This document shows, piece by piece, positions 23,449-32,451 of a DNA stretch of 33,336 bases. The first letter of the stretch is position 1; each line of letters begins with the position of its first letter. Origin of the DNA: Alphaproteobacteria bacterium bin95 (GTDB lineage: Bacteria; Pseudomonadota; Alphaproteobacteria; Bin95); the NCBI GenBank assembly GCA_002238885.1, contig MPNF01000001.1:1-33336 (forward strand), written 5' to 3'. The notes below the pieces were generated by a model. The model ran no database searches and was not told the DNA's origin. It saw nothing but the letters and a program-made list of their open reading frames with translations. A program made the position numbers and the translations under genes.

Positions 23449-26400
23449 ATGATCGACGCCCAGCCAGCGCCCGCCGCCTCCCCGCACACCCCTCTTCCCG
23501 CCTCTGGCGGCATCGCCAACTCCCGCTCCGAACGCGCCGCCGCAATCTTCTCCGCGGCCCAGCGCCTCGTCCCGAATCTTGCCTCCGGCCGGGCTCTCGA
23601 CGCTCCCACCCTGCGCATCGTCATGACCGATGCCTTCGGCGCGTCAGACAGCGACGGCGCCTGGCTCTGGAAGGACGCCTACGAAGCCGCCGAAGCCGCT
23701 GTCATCATCTTCCTCCACCGATACGCCCGGGCACTTCAACAGCGCGCCGCCGCCGAAGGCCCCGGCAAGATGCTCTCCATGCTCGAAGCGCTTGCCGCCC
23801 TCGAGCCGTCCCATTCACGGCGCTCCGAGGACCAGGTCCGCCTGCAGCAGTTCTCCACCCCGCTGCCGCTTGCCTACGCGACCGTCAAGGCCGCCCACAT
23901 CTCGCCCGACGATATCGTTCTCGAACCCTCCGCCGGCACCGGAATGCTGGCCGTCATGGCCCGGATGAGCATGGGCGACAACGCAGGGTCCCACCTGCAC
24001 CTCAACGAGATCGGCGCCACCCGGGCCGCCCTTCTGCGCCTTCTCTTCCCCGACCTTCCGGTCAACGCCGTCAACGCCGAAACCATTGCCGACCGGCTGC
24101 CCGGGATCCGGCCGACCGTCGTCGTCATGAACCCGCCCTTCTCCGCCACCCCCGCCGGCTCGCCCACCACCCCCCCGCCATTCTCGGCCACTCCCGGCGT
24201 CTCGACAACCAGCCACCAGGCAGACCTGCGCCATGTCCGGTCCGCATTCTCCATGCTCCCCTCCGGAGGCCGCCTGGCTGCAATAACCTCCGCCCATTGC
24301 ACCCCCGGAGACCGCGCCTGGCAGAAAGCCTTCGATAACGCCGATCCCCCCGCCCGCGTCCTCTTCACCAGCATCGTCGACGGCCGCGTCTACGCCCGGC
24401 GCGGAACCAGCTTCGACACCCGCCTCACCGTCCTCGAGCGCAGCGACCAGCCTTCCCTTCCTGTCGACCCCGCAGCCCGCGCCCGGTCCGCCGCCGAACT
24501 CCACGACGCCTGCATGGCCACCATCCCCGCTCGCCTTCCCATCGTCACCGCATCGCCGCGTCCGACCCTCGGCGCCGACCTCTTCGGCCACTCCCTCTCC
24601 CCGGCTCCTGCGTCCAACCCCGACTCCACCAATTCCGACAACGACAACGAGCCTGCCTCGCGCTGGGGCCCTGTCGCACCATTGGCCATCGCCGGTCCCG
24701 CAGCCGACCCCAACACCGAATCCGGCAACAACGACGCTTCTGGCGCCTACGAACCCTGGCGTCCCGGTCCCATCCGCATTCCGGGTGCTGCACCCCATCC
24801 CACGCCCCTGGTCCAGTCATCCGCCATGGCCGCGGTTCCCCACCCTCTCACCGCCCACCGCCCGCTTCTGCCAACCCGCATCGTCTCCGAAGGCCTGCTG
24901 TCCGACGCCCAGCTCGAGAGCATCGTGCTTGCGGGCGAAGCGCACTCCCGCAACCTCCCCACCTGGTTCCGCATCGGCTCCGGCTGGGAAACCGTCCATC
25001 TCTGGTCCACCGACGACAACGCCAATGCCGTCCCGGAAGGCCATCCAGCAACCATCGCCGACTCCGACGAGACCTTCTCCGACCCGGTCCAGTTCCGGCG
25101 CGGCTGGATGCTCGGCGACGGCACCGGATGCGGCAAGGGCCGCGAAGTCGCCGCGATCATCCTCGACAACTGGCTGAACGACCGCACCCGCGCCCTCTGG
25201 CTCTCGGAATCCGACAAGCTTGTCGAAGACGCCCGCCGCGACTGGACCTCTATCGGCGGCCGCGAGAGCGACGTCGTCCCCGTCTCCAGATACCGCCAGG
25301 GCGCCCCTGTCCAGCTCAAGGACGCCGTTCTCTTCTCCACCTACGCCACCCTCCGCTCACCCTCCCGCCAGGGCAAGCGCTCCCGCCTGGAACAGATCGT
25401 CGAATGGCTCGCCGGCAGCCTCGACGAAGCGGACCGCCACGCCTTCGACGGCGTCATCGTCTTCGACGAGTCCCACGCAATGGCCAACGCCGCCGGCGCC
25501 AAGAGCAATCGCGGCGCCGTCAAGCCATCCCAGCAGGGCAGGGCAGGCCTTCGCCTGCAGAACGCGCTCCCGAACGCCCGCATCGTCTATGTCTCCGCCA
25601 CCGGCGCCAGCACCGTCCCGGGCCTGGCCTATGCGTTCCGCCTCGGACTCTGGGCCGCCGGCGAAACCCCCTTCGCCGAACGCACCGAGTTCGTCGCCGC
25701 CATGGAGGCCGGAGGCGTCGCCGCAATGGAAGTCGTCGCACGCGACCTCAAGGCTCTCGGCCTCTACCAGGCTCGCGCTCTCAGCTACGCCGGCGTCGAG
25801 GTCGATATCCTCGAACACCCGCTCACCCCGGAGCAGCACCGCATCTACGATTCCTACGCCGACGTCTTCTACATCATCCACAACAACCTGCAGGACGCAC
25901 TTCGCGAGAGCGGCATCATGCAGGGCGACGACACCCTCAACCGCAACGCGAAGTCCGCGGCCCTCTCCGCCTTCGAAGGCATGAAGCAGCGCTTCTTCGG
26001 CCATCTCCTCACCGGAATGCAGTGCCCCACCGTGATCCGCTCGATCCAGAGCGACCTGGACGCCGGCCGTTCCGCCGTCATCCAGCTTGTCTCCACCGGC
26101 GAGTCGCTCATGGAACGCCGGATAGCCGAAATCCCCACCTCCGAGTGGAACGACCTGTCGATCGACCTCACCCCAAGGGACGGCGTCCTCACCTACCTCC
26201 AGTACGCCTTTCCGGTCCAGCTCCAGGAAGCCTTCACCGACGACGAAGGCAACCTCCTCAGCCGTCCCGCCGTCGACGCGGACGGCATGCCGATCCTCTG
26301 CCAGGCCGCCATCCAGCGCCGCGAAAAGCTGATCGAGCAGATTGCCGCCCTCCCGCCGATCCCGACCGCGCTCGACCAGATCGTCCACCATTTCGGCCAC

Positions 26401-27987
26401 GAGGCCGTCGCCGAGATCACCGGCCGCTCGCGCCGCGTCCTTCGCATCACCGACTCCGACGGCGAACGCCTCGCACTCCGCCGGCGCCCGGCCTCCGCAA
26501 GCCTCGCCGAGACCTCCGCCTTCATGTCGGGCGAAAAGCGCATCCTGGTCTTCAGCATGGCCGGAGGCACCGGCCGCAGCTACCACGCCGACCTGTCCTC
26601 CGGAAACACCGAGCGCCGCGTCCACTACCTCATGGAACCCGGATGGCGCGCCGACAAGGCCATCCAGGGCCTCGGCCGCACCCATCGCACCCACCAGGCA
26701 TCCGCCCCCCTGTTCCGTCCCGTCACCACCGACGTGAAGGGCCAGCGCCGCTTCATCGCCACCATCGCGCGCCGCCTCGACAGCCTGGGCGCCATCACGC
26801 GGGGCCAGCGGAACTCCCAGTCCTCAATGGGCGACGGCAACGCCTCCCTCTTCCGCGAAAGCGACAACCTCGAAAGCCCCTACGCCACCGCTGCCCTGCG
26901 CCGCTTCTACATCGCCCTCCATCACGGCCGCATCGACGGCTGGTCCACCGAACGGTTCCAGGACCGCACCGGCCTCAAGATCGCGCATGAAGGCCAGCTC
27001 CTCGACGATCTGCCACCCATGCCGCGCTTCCTCAACCGACTGCTCGCTCTGCGCATCGACGACCAGAACCAGCTCTTCGCAAAACTCGAGGAACTCATCG
27101 AATCCAACATCGAACACGCCATCCAGGCCGGCACCTACGAGCTCGGCGTCGAAACCATCCGCGCCGAATCCGTCACCGTCCTCGCCCGCGAAACCCTGTG
27201 CGAGCACATCTCCGCCGGCACCACCACAGACATCGTAGAGCTCCTGCTGCGCAACCCCGTCGACTACACCAACGCCGACAACGCCCTCGACGCCGCCACT
27301 CGCCACCCCGCCGACGACGGCCTGCCGTTCCTTTGCATCAACAAGCAGTCCGGCCGCGCCGCCGTCATGCTGCCAGCGCCCACCCGCATCCAGGACGACG
27401 GCGGCATCCAGCCCCGCATACGCCTCCTCCGGCCCAGCTCCCGCTCCTACATGGCCAAGGCGGAATTCAGCGCTTCCAACTGGACCCGCGCCTCCGAGCA
27501 GAAGTGGCGCCCGCTCTGGGACGCCGAACTCGCCGGCCTCCCTACCCACCGCGAGACCCATATCCACCTCGCCGTCGGCCTACTCCTTCCCGTCTGGGAC
27601 CGCATCAAGTCCGACACCATGCGCGTCCGGCGCCTCACCACCGACGACGGCCAGGCCCTCATCGGCCGCCTGATCGAGGGCGACCAGGTCCGCGACGTCC
27701 GCCGCGCCTTCGGGCTCAGCGCCGGACCGCAGCTCACCGGCGACCAGGTCATCGACGCCGTCATGCACCGCGGCAAGTCCTTTGCGTTCAACAATGGCTG
27801 GCGCCTCGCCCGCCGGCGCGTGATGGGCGCGGACCGCATCGAGATCGCAGGCCCGGTCGACACCGACATCGCCGCCCTCAAGCTGGCCGGCTGCATCGTC
27901 GAGATCATCCAGTACCGCGCCCGGATCTTCGTTCCCGACGCCAGCGCCCTGCAACGCGTCCTGGACCGCTGGCCCCTCGATACCTGA
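23449..27987 (+). CDS. Methyltransferase / strawberry-notch-type helicase fusion
   Basis: 1512 residues. An N-terminal SAM-dependent methylase domain (about 120-330) has QFSTPLPLAY, motif I EPSAGTG (159-165) and NPPF (228-231), the signature of N6-adenine or amino methylases. A Pro/Ser-rich linker follows. The helicase part has GDGTGCGKGR as Walker A (556-565, K563), VIVFDESHAM as the DExH box (D673-H676), VYVSATGAS as motif III, and GLGRTHRTHQ near 1074-1083 as the motif VI equivalent. This is the strawberry notch superfamily 2 arrangement seen in plasmid and phage proteins. The last 400 residues lack known motifs. It probably moves along DNA and may methylate it; protection against restriction or a defence role are both possible. 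Confidence 0.9.
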   Translation: MIDAQPAPAASPHTPLPASGGIANSRSERAAAIFSAAQRLVPNLASGRALDAPTLRIVMTDAFGASDSDGAWLWKDAYEAAEAAVIIFLHRYARALQQRAAAEGPGKMLSMLEALAALEPSHSRRSEDQVRLQQFSTPLPLAYATVKAAHISPDDIVLEPSAGTGMLAVMARMSMGDNAGSHLHLNEIGATRAALLRLLFPDLPVNAVNAETIADRLPGIRPTVVVMNPPFSATPAGSPTTPPPFSATPGVSTTSHQADLRHVRSAFSMLPSGGRLAAITSAHCTPGDRAWQKAFDNADPPARVLFTSIVDGRVYARRGTSFDTRLTVLERSDQPSLPVDPAARARSAAELHDACMATIPARLPIVTASPRPTLGADLFGHSLSPAPASNPDSTNSDNDNEPASRWGPVAPLAIAGPAADPNTESGNNDASGAYEPWRPGPIRIPGAAPHPTPLVQSSAMAAVPHPLTAHRPLLPTRIVSEGLLSDAQLESIVLAGEAHSRNLPTWFRIGSGWETVHLWSTDDNANAVPEGHPATIADSDETFSDPVQFRRGWMLGDGTGCGKGREVAAIILDNWLNDRTRALWLSESDKLVEDARRDWTSIGGRESDVVPVSRYRQGAPVQLKDAVLFSTYATLRSPSRQGKRSRLEQIVEWLAGSLDEADRHAFDGVIVFDESHAMANAAGAKSNRGAVKPSQQGRAGLRLQNALPNARIVYVSATGASTVPGLAYAFRLGLWAAGETPFAERTEFVAAMEAGGVAAMEVVARDLKALGLYQARALSYAGVEVDILEHPLTPEQHRIYDSYADVFYIIHNNLQDALRESGIMQGDDTLNRNAKSAALSAFEGMKQRFFGHLLTGMQCPTVIRSIQSDLDAGRSAVIQLVSTGESLMERRIAEIPTSEWNDLSIDLTPRDGVLTYLQYAFPVQLQEAFTDDEGNLLSRPAVDADGMPILCQAAIQRREKLIEQIAALPPIPTALDQIVHHFGHEAVAEITGRSRRVLRITDSDGERLALRRRPASASLAETSAFMSGEKRILVFSMAGGTGRSYHADLSSGNTERRVHYLMEPGWRADKAIQGLGRTHRTHQASAPLFRPVTTDVKGQRRFIATIARRLDSLGAITRGQRNSQSSMGDGNASLFRESDNLESPYATAALRRFYIALHHGRIDGWSTERFQDRTGLKIAHEGQLLDDLPPMPRFLNRLLALRIDDQNQLFAKLEELIESNIEHAIQAGTYELGVETIRAESVTVLARETLCEHISAGTTTDIVELLLRNPVDYTNADNALDAATRHPADDGLPFLCINKQSGRAAVMLPAPTRIQDDGGIQPRIRLLRPSSRSYMAKAEFSASNWTRASEQKWRPLWDAELAGLPTHRETHIHLAVGLLLPVWDRIKSDTMRVRRLTTDDGQALIGRLIEGDQVRDVRRAFGLSAGPQLTGDQVIDAVMHRGKSFAFNNGWRLARRRVMGADRIEIAGPVDTDIAALKLAGCIVEIIQYRARIFVPDASALQRVLDRWPLDT

Positions 27988-28020
27988 CCTCCTTCCGCCA
28001 GACCACCCAGCCCACCGCGT

Positions 28021-28048
28021 CCTGAAGCCGGAGCCTAGCGGCGTCGGG
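28021..28048 (+). promoter_or_regulatory. RNA hairpin with GAGCC-TAGC loop upstream of the MoxR gene (copy 3)
   Basis: CCTGAAGCC (28021-28029) pairs with GGCGTCGGG (28040-28048), including one wobble and one A-G mismatch. The loop is GGAGCCTAGC. It lies 33 bases after the helicase stop and 88 bases before the next ATG. The loop core matches the other copies while the stem sequence differs. Confidence 0.5.
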
Positions 28049-28108
28049 GCGCGGCCCGGGACCCAGCGCGGACCCAGCCGCGCGCACCCCTTACCCGCGA
28101 GCAACCCA

Positions 28109-29134
28109 ATGCCTGAACCGATCAACGTCTCCGCCGACTACTCGCTGAAGCCGAGCGAGCTCGCCGATACCCTCTCGCTGCTTGTCGAGGCCCGCGAGCC
28201 CTGCATGGTCTGGGGCCAGCCCGGAATCGGCAAAAGCGACATCGCAGACGCCGTCGCCGCCGCCACCGGCCGCCGCTACATCGACGTCCGCGCCCTGCTG
28301 CTCGATCCCGTCGACCTGCGCGGCATCCCCTGGCGCGACAAGAACGACCGCACCCGCTGGGCCTCGCCCGAGTTCCTTCCCCCGTCGAACGACAACGGCC
28401 GCTTCCTCATCAACCTGGAGGAACTTCCCTCGGCCGTGCCCATGGTCCAGGCCGCGCTCTACCAGCTCGTCCTGAACCGCCGCATCGGCGAATACGAACT
28501 GCCCCCGGGCGCGTCCCTGATCGCCTGCGGCAACCGCGAGAACGACCGGGGCGTCGTCCACCGCATGGTCGCCCCGCTGGCATCGCGCTTCGTCCATCTG
28601 GAGCTCAAGTCCGACCACCGGGACTGGTGCGCATGGGCCGCCGGCGCCGGCATTGCGCCCGAGGTCATCTTCTTCATCTCCTGCCGCCCCGAACTCCTCA
28701 ACGACTTCGACCCCCAGTCGAAGGAGAAGGCCTTCGCCTGCCCCCGGACCTGGCACAAGGTCTCCAACATCGTGAACCAGCGCGCCGACCTCGACCCGAA
28801 CATCGAGCGCGCACTCTTCCGCGGCGCCGTGGGCGAAGGCCCCGCCGTCGTGTTCTCCGCCTTCCTGAAGATCTGGCGCGAGATCCCGCACCCGGCCGCC
28901 GTGATCGCCGATCCGGACAATGCCGAAGTCCCGACCGAATCCGACGTCCTCGTCTCCCTCTGCGGCGCGCTCTACAACATCGCCGACGACACCAACTTCG
29001 ACGCGATCGTCGCCTATGCCCGGCGCCTCCGCCGCGAGATCGGCGAGTTCCTCGTCACCATGTCCCTGAAGCGCGATCCCAGCCTGCAGAAAACCGCGGG
29101 CTTCATCCGCTGGGCCGCAACCCGCACTCAGTAA
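28109..29134 (+). CDS. MoxR-type AAA+ ATPase
   Basis: 341 residues. Walker A is GQPGIGKS (36-43). The Walker B position reads LINLEEL (about 100-106), with Glu in place of the usual Asp. DVRALLLDPVDLRGIP, RRIGEYELPPGASLIACGNREND and the arginine-finger region PLASRFVHLEL are typical of the MoxR/CobS group. These ATPases work with VWA-domain partners as chaperones that insert metals or remodel complexes. The VWA and DUF3150 genes follow at 30934 and 30035, separated from it by a short remnant and a membrane-protein gene. The ribosome site is weak, and the upstream hairpin may govern expression. Confidence 0.88.
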   Translation: MPEPINVSADYSLKPSELADTLSLLVEAREPCMVWGQPGIGKSDIADAVAAATGRRYIDVRALLLDPVDLRGIPWRDKNDRTRWASPEFLPPSNDNGRFLINLEELPSAVPMVQAALYQLVLNRRIGEYELPPGASLIACGNRENDRGVVHRMVAPLASRFVHLELKSDHRDWCAWAAGAGIAPEVIFFISCRPELLNDFDPQSKEKAFACPRTWHKVSNIVNQRADLDPNIERALFRGAVGEGPAVVFSAFLKIWREIPHPAAVIADPDNAEVPTESDVLVSLCGALYNIADDTNFDAIVAYARRLRREIGEFLVTMSLKRDPSLQKTAGFIRWAATRTQ

Positions 29135-29460
29135 GCCTCCGACCCAAGCCTGTCCACCAGCAACCGAAAGGAAAAGGGCGATGAAATTCGCGATCGACAA
29201 GCGGCTGTTCGGACAGGCGGTCCGCTCCGCGCACGCCATCGTGCAGATGCCGGTGCGCGTCTGACCGCTCCGGCGCTTCCGTCTCCCCTGTCCCGGCCCT
29301 GGCGGCTTCGATGCCGTCAAGGTCGGCAAGGAGCTTGTCGGCGTCGCGCCCGACCTCGATCGACCCCGCTTCTGAAGGGAAGGAAAGCCGGATCCGGACG
29401 AACCTGTTGAATCCAGAATCCGGCGCGTCCTTGAACCCGTGCGCAAGAGGGAATAAGTCA
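29135..29460. other. 326-bp gap with gene remnant
   Basis: Apart from the 27-codon frame at 29181-29264, no gene with a ribosome site is found. The frame of that remnant stays open for another 36 codons after its TGA, to 29375, which may be chance in GC-rich DNA. The right end carries AGAGGGA for the gene at 29461. The gap separates the MoxR gene from its expected partners and looks like a deletion or insertion scar. Confidence 0.5.
29181..29264 (+). pseudogene. Possible internally deleted beta-clamp (dnaN-like) remnant
   Basis: A strong purine-rich site (AAAGGAAAAGGG) precedes a 27-codon frame, MKFAIDKRLFGQAVRSAH then AIVQMPVRV and stop. The first part resembles the N-terminus of DNA polymerase III beta subunits (MKF.I.R..F..A), and the last part their usual C-terminus (..Y..MP.RV). 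This would fit a gene that has lost about 340 internal codons. The match is short and judged from memory of the family, so it could also be an unrelated small peptide. Confidence 0.35.
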
Positions 29461-29910
29461 ATGCCCGACATGACCCCGGCAGAACTCCAGACATTCGCCG
29501 TGACCGATCCCGAAGCGGCAACCGCAATGGCTACCATCTCGATGGCCGAGTTCACGTCCGCTTTGGCCAACTCCACTGCTGCTATGGCGGTTTCCACAGC
29601 CTCCCTTGTCGATGTCACCATTGCCCTGGTCGCCGCCAGCCTCTTCGTCGGCCTCCTGCAGGTCGGCGTCGTCTGGCGCGGCATCGACAAGATGGTGGAA
29701 GCCGGCGAGAAACGCGACAAACGCTTCCAGGAGTCCATGGATGCCGAAGCAAAACGGCACAAGGAAGCCATGGATGCGCTCGCTGCCGAACGCGCCGCTA
29801 CCGAAAGTCGCCACAAGCAGGCCATGGAAGCCGACGAACGGCGCCACGAGCAGAACATGAAGGCCCTCGATGCCCTCATCCGGAATACCGCTCCGGGAGC
29901 CCCCGCCTAG
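29461..29910 (+). CDS. Membrane-anchored charged coiled-coil protein
   Basis: 149 residues from the ATG at 29461, with AGAGGGA eight bases upstream; the frame is open further left but without a start signal. An Ala/Thr-rich N-terminus leads to one membrane helix (DVTIALVAASLFVGLLQVGVV, about residues 51-71). A highly charged helix follows, full of Lys, Glu, Arg and Ala (EAGEKRDKRFQESMDAEAKRH, HKQAMEADERRHEQNMKALD). It resembles the protein at 2434 in plan but not in sequence. Its position between MoxR and DUF3150 genes may reflect a later insertion. Function is unknown. Confidence 0.65.
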   Translation: MPDMTPAELQTFAVTDPEAATAMATISMAEFTSALANSTAAMAVSTASLVDVTIALVAASLFVGLLQVGVVWRGIDKMVEAGEKRDKRFQESMDAEAKRHKEAMDALAAERAATESRHKQAMEADERRHEQNMKALDALIRNTAPGAPA

Positions 29911-29969
29911 CCGGTTCCCGCCGGCGCCGCAGCCGGCCGCCCCGCCGACATCGCTGTAAACGCCAATCG

Positions 29970-29998
29970 CGGGCCCTGCGCAAGCAGCGGCCCGTTTT
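29970..29998 (+). terminator. Putative intrinsic terminator before the DUF3150 gene
   Basis: CGGGCCCTGC (29970-29979) pairs with GCAGCGGCCCG (29984-29994), with one bulged G around a GCAA tetraloop, and TTTT follows. It lies 60 bases after the preceding stop and 37 bases before the next start, so it could terminate the first transcript or act as an attenuator for the second. Confidence 0.65.
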
Positions 29999-30034
29999 CG
30001 CATCCCCCATCCCCGACATCATCGGAGACCCCCC

Positions 30035-30934
30035 ATGGACCTCACCCGGGACGCCATGCTCGTCAGCCTGCGCATCAACAACTGGTCCGGGCGCCGCTAC
30101 GACCGCGAAGCCAGCCAGGACGTCACCGCGCGAAACGACGCCGACCCGAGCGCCGGCCGCTTCAACAAGCGCCTTCTGCCGAAAACCGCCTTCGCCGACA
30201 TGACGAAGACGATGAGCAAGGCCCGCACCCTCCACTACGAGAACTCCCTGCCCTGGGACGACACCGGCGCGCGCCTCCTCACGGTCGCGAATTACGACCA
30301 CTACACCGCCACCATCGACGAACTCTCCGAACAGCTCGTCCGCGAACGCAATGTTTTCATCGCCGAATACGGACCCAATATCGACCAGGCACGCATCGGC
30401 CTGGGCGGACTTTTCCGTATCGAAGACTATCCGAGCCAGGACTCGCTCAGGCACCGCTTCGCCATCCGCTACCGCATCGTGCCGGTCCCGGACGCCGAAC
30501 ATTTCATCGCGGACCTCGCCGCCGGCGATGCGGACCGCGTCAAGCGCGACATCGAGAACCTCGTCCAGGAACGCCTCGAAGACGCGATCACCGACCTCTA
30601 CAAGCGCCTTGGCGAAGCCGTGGACCACGTCGTCCAGCGCCTCGACGTCGACGCCGAAGGCAAGCCGCTGATCTTCAGGAACAGCCTGATCGGCAACATC
30701 CGCGACCTGGTCGATATCGTGCCGCGGCTCAACATCTTCGGCGACCAACGCCTCGCCCAGCTCTGCCAGCAGGTCAAGGACCGCATCGCCAGCGTCGATC
30801 CCGACGAGCTCAGGCCATCGTCCTCGTTCAACCCGGCCACGCGCCAGCGCGTCAAACGCGACGCCGAGGACCTCGCCGCGAAGTTCGCCGGCTACTTCGC
30901 CCCGCCCGGCGCCGCCCTCAAGGAAGCCGCCTGA
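30035..30934 (+). CDS. DUF3150-like protein
   Basis: 299 residues (MDLTRDAMLVSLRINNWSGRRYD...). The N-terminal INNWSGRR, RFNKRLLP and the ARTLHYENSLPWDDTGARLL stretch match the DUF3150 type found beside MoxR ATPases and VWA proteins in plasmids and phages. The central part is helical (VKRDIENLVQERLEDAITDLYKRL). The stop overlaps the VWA start (TGATG), so both are probably made together as partners. The start is the first ATG after a C-rich stretch, with CGGAGA about eight bases before it. Biochemical function is unknown; an adaptor between ATPase and VWA protein is an inference from synteny. Confidence 0.65.
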   Translation: MDLTRDAMLVSLRINNWSGRRYDREASQDVTARNDADPSAGRFNKRLLPKTAFADMTKTMSKARTLHYENSLPWDDTGARLLTVANYDHYTATIDELSEQLVRERNVFIAEYGPNIDQARIGLGGLFRIEDYPSQDSLRHRFAIRYRIVPVPDAEHFIADLAAGDADRVKRDIENLVQERLEDAITDLYKRLGEAVDHVVQRLDVDAEGKPLIFRNSLIGNIRDLVDIVPRLNIFGDQRLAQLCQQVKDRIASVDPDELRPSSSFNPATRQRVKRDAEDLAAKFAGYFAPPGAALKEAA

Positions 30935-32253
30935 TGACCTCCCGCGCCCTCAACGACGCCGCGACACGCCTCAGCAGGTGCGTCACGGCCCTGCTCCAGG
31001 ACCAGCCCTTCTTCGGCAACCTGACCCTTCGCCTGCCTCTCCGGCCGGACCTCAGCCGCCAGACCATCGCGAGCGACGGCAAGGAGATCCGCTTCTCGCC
31101 CGAATGGGTGACCGATACCGAAGCCGACCTCCTGAAGACCGCTCTGGCCCGCATCGTCACCGCCTGCGCGCTGAAACACCACACACGCCGGCGAAACCGG
31201 GATCCGCAGGTCTGGCAGCTCGCCTCGCAACTCGTCACCCATCCCCTCCTTCAGGATGCCGGCTTCACCCTTCCCGAAGGCGCCGAGTGCTGGCCGGACT
31301 GCAGCGTCGAGGAGGCCTACAACCGGCTGATCGAAAACGATCCCGGCAACCCCGATCCCACTGCCGATCCCGACAACGCGCAGCCTCCGGCCGACGCCAC
31401 CGGCAACTCGCCCTCCCCACCCGGTCCGGACTCCGGGTCCGACGACGACGACCCGACCGACCCCGGCCCCGAAGACACTTCCAGCGACGCCGGCGACGGC
31501 GACGGCACCTCCCATTCTTCCGGGACCAGCTTCGATCCCTCCGGCACCGGCGAGGTCCTCGACGCCGACGAGCGCGCCGGCGCGACCCGGCCTGCCGATC
31601 TCGCGATCGAGGAGCAGACCTGGGACGAGGCCATGCACCAGGCCGCCCAGCTTGCGCGCGTCCAGGGCAACCTTCCCGGCGCCATCCAGGAAACCGTCGA
31701 CAACGCCCACAGGAGCGTTCTCGACTGGCGCTCGCTCCTGCGCCGCTACCTCACCGACGCCGCAAGCGCCGACTATTCCTGGAGCGCCCCCAACCGCCGC
31801 TATATCGACAGCGGCCTCTATCTGCCCTCCATCCGCTCCGAGGGCATCAACGAGATCGCCATCGTCATCGACACCTCGGCCTCGCTGCCGTCTCGCGTCC
31901 TCGACGAATTCTGGGCCGAGATCCGCGAGATCGCGACCGACGTCCGCCCGGAGACCCTCATTCTCCTCCAGGTCGACTCCGTTCTCCAGGACGCCTGCGA
32001 ATACGCCGCCTCCGACCTGCCTGACAGCATCACGCTCAAGGGACGCGGCGGCACAGACTTCCGCCCGGGCTTCGAATGGCTGGAACAGCAAGGCCGCCAT
32101 CCCGGCTGCTGCATCTATCTCACCGACATGGAGTGCGACAGCTATCCCGACGCCGAGCCCCTCTTTCCGGTCATATGGGTCAACTACGGCCCAACCCCGG
32201 ACGAGTACTGCACCGAGCCCTGGGGCGAGCGCATCGACATGCATCTTGCCTGA
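30934..32253 (+). CDS. VWA-domain protein, DUF2201-like, with degenerate metallopeptidase motif
   Basis: 439 residues. The N-terminal domain keeps the family text around CALKHHTRRRNRDPQVW and LLQDAGFTLPEGA. The place where relatives have the metal-binding HExxH reads RIVTA (73-77), so peptidase activity is unlikely. A long acidic linker, rich in Asp, Pro, Gly and Ser (about 130-215), follows. The VWA-like domain (about 305-420) has an intact MIDAS: DTSAS (D313, S315, S317), RGGTD (T374) and D398 in YLTDME. It should bind a divalent ion and a partner protein, most simply the MoxR ATPase at 28109. The start overlaps the DUF3150 stop. CobT and ViaA are functional analogues. Confidence 0.82.
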   Translation: MTSRALNDAATRLSRCVTALLQDQPFFGNLTLRLPLRPDLSRQTIASDGKEIRFSPEWVTDTEADLLKTALARIVTACALKHHTRRRNRDPQVWQLASQLVTHPLLQDAGFTLPEGAECWPDCSVEEAYNRLIENDPGNPDPTADPDNAQPPADATGNSPSPPGPDSGSDDDDPTDPGPEDTSSDAGDGDGTSHSSGTSFDPSGTGEVLDADERAGATRPADLAIEEQTWDEAMHQAAQLARVQGNLPGAIQETVDNAHRSVLDWRSLLRRYLTDAASADYSWSAPNRRYIDSGLYLPSIRSEGINEIAIVIDTSASLPSRVLDEFWAEIREIATDVRPETLILLQVDSVLQDACEYAASDLPDSITLKGRGGTDFRPGFEWLEQQGRHPGCCIYLTDMECDSYPDAEPLFPVIWVNYGPTPDEYCTEPWGERIDMHLA

Positions 32254-32451
32254 CCCCACCAGCCCCCCTTCCCCATCGGTCGAGCTTCAGGAAAGCCCTC
32301 CTTCTGCGAATCCCTTGGGCCGATCGCCCTGTCCATACCAGGACCCGCCATCCGTCCCCAAAGCCCCGGAAGAGCCTCACGCATGCCCCCTGCACGACAG
32401 GACACGGGCTGACAACCTCAATTCGATCCTTGCACAGAAAGGCCTCCGCCG

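Noticed and set aside
21579-23624. 681-codon minus-strand open frame across the methylase gene
   Set aside because: The plus strand encodes a cytosine methylase with all main motifs, and the minus-strand product has none.
29262-29375. Read-through or selenocysteine at the TGA at 29262, giving a 64-residue product
   Set aside because: The frame stays open to 29375, but there is no selenocysteine-type hairpin directly after the TGA, and chance open frames are common at this GC content.
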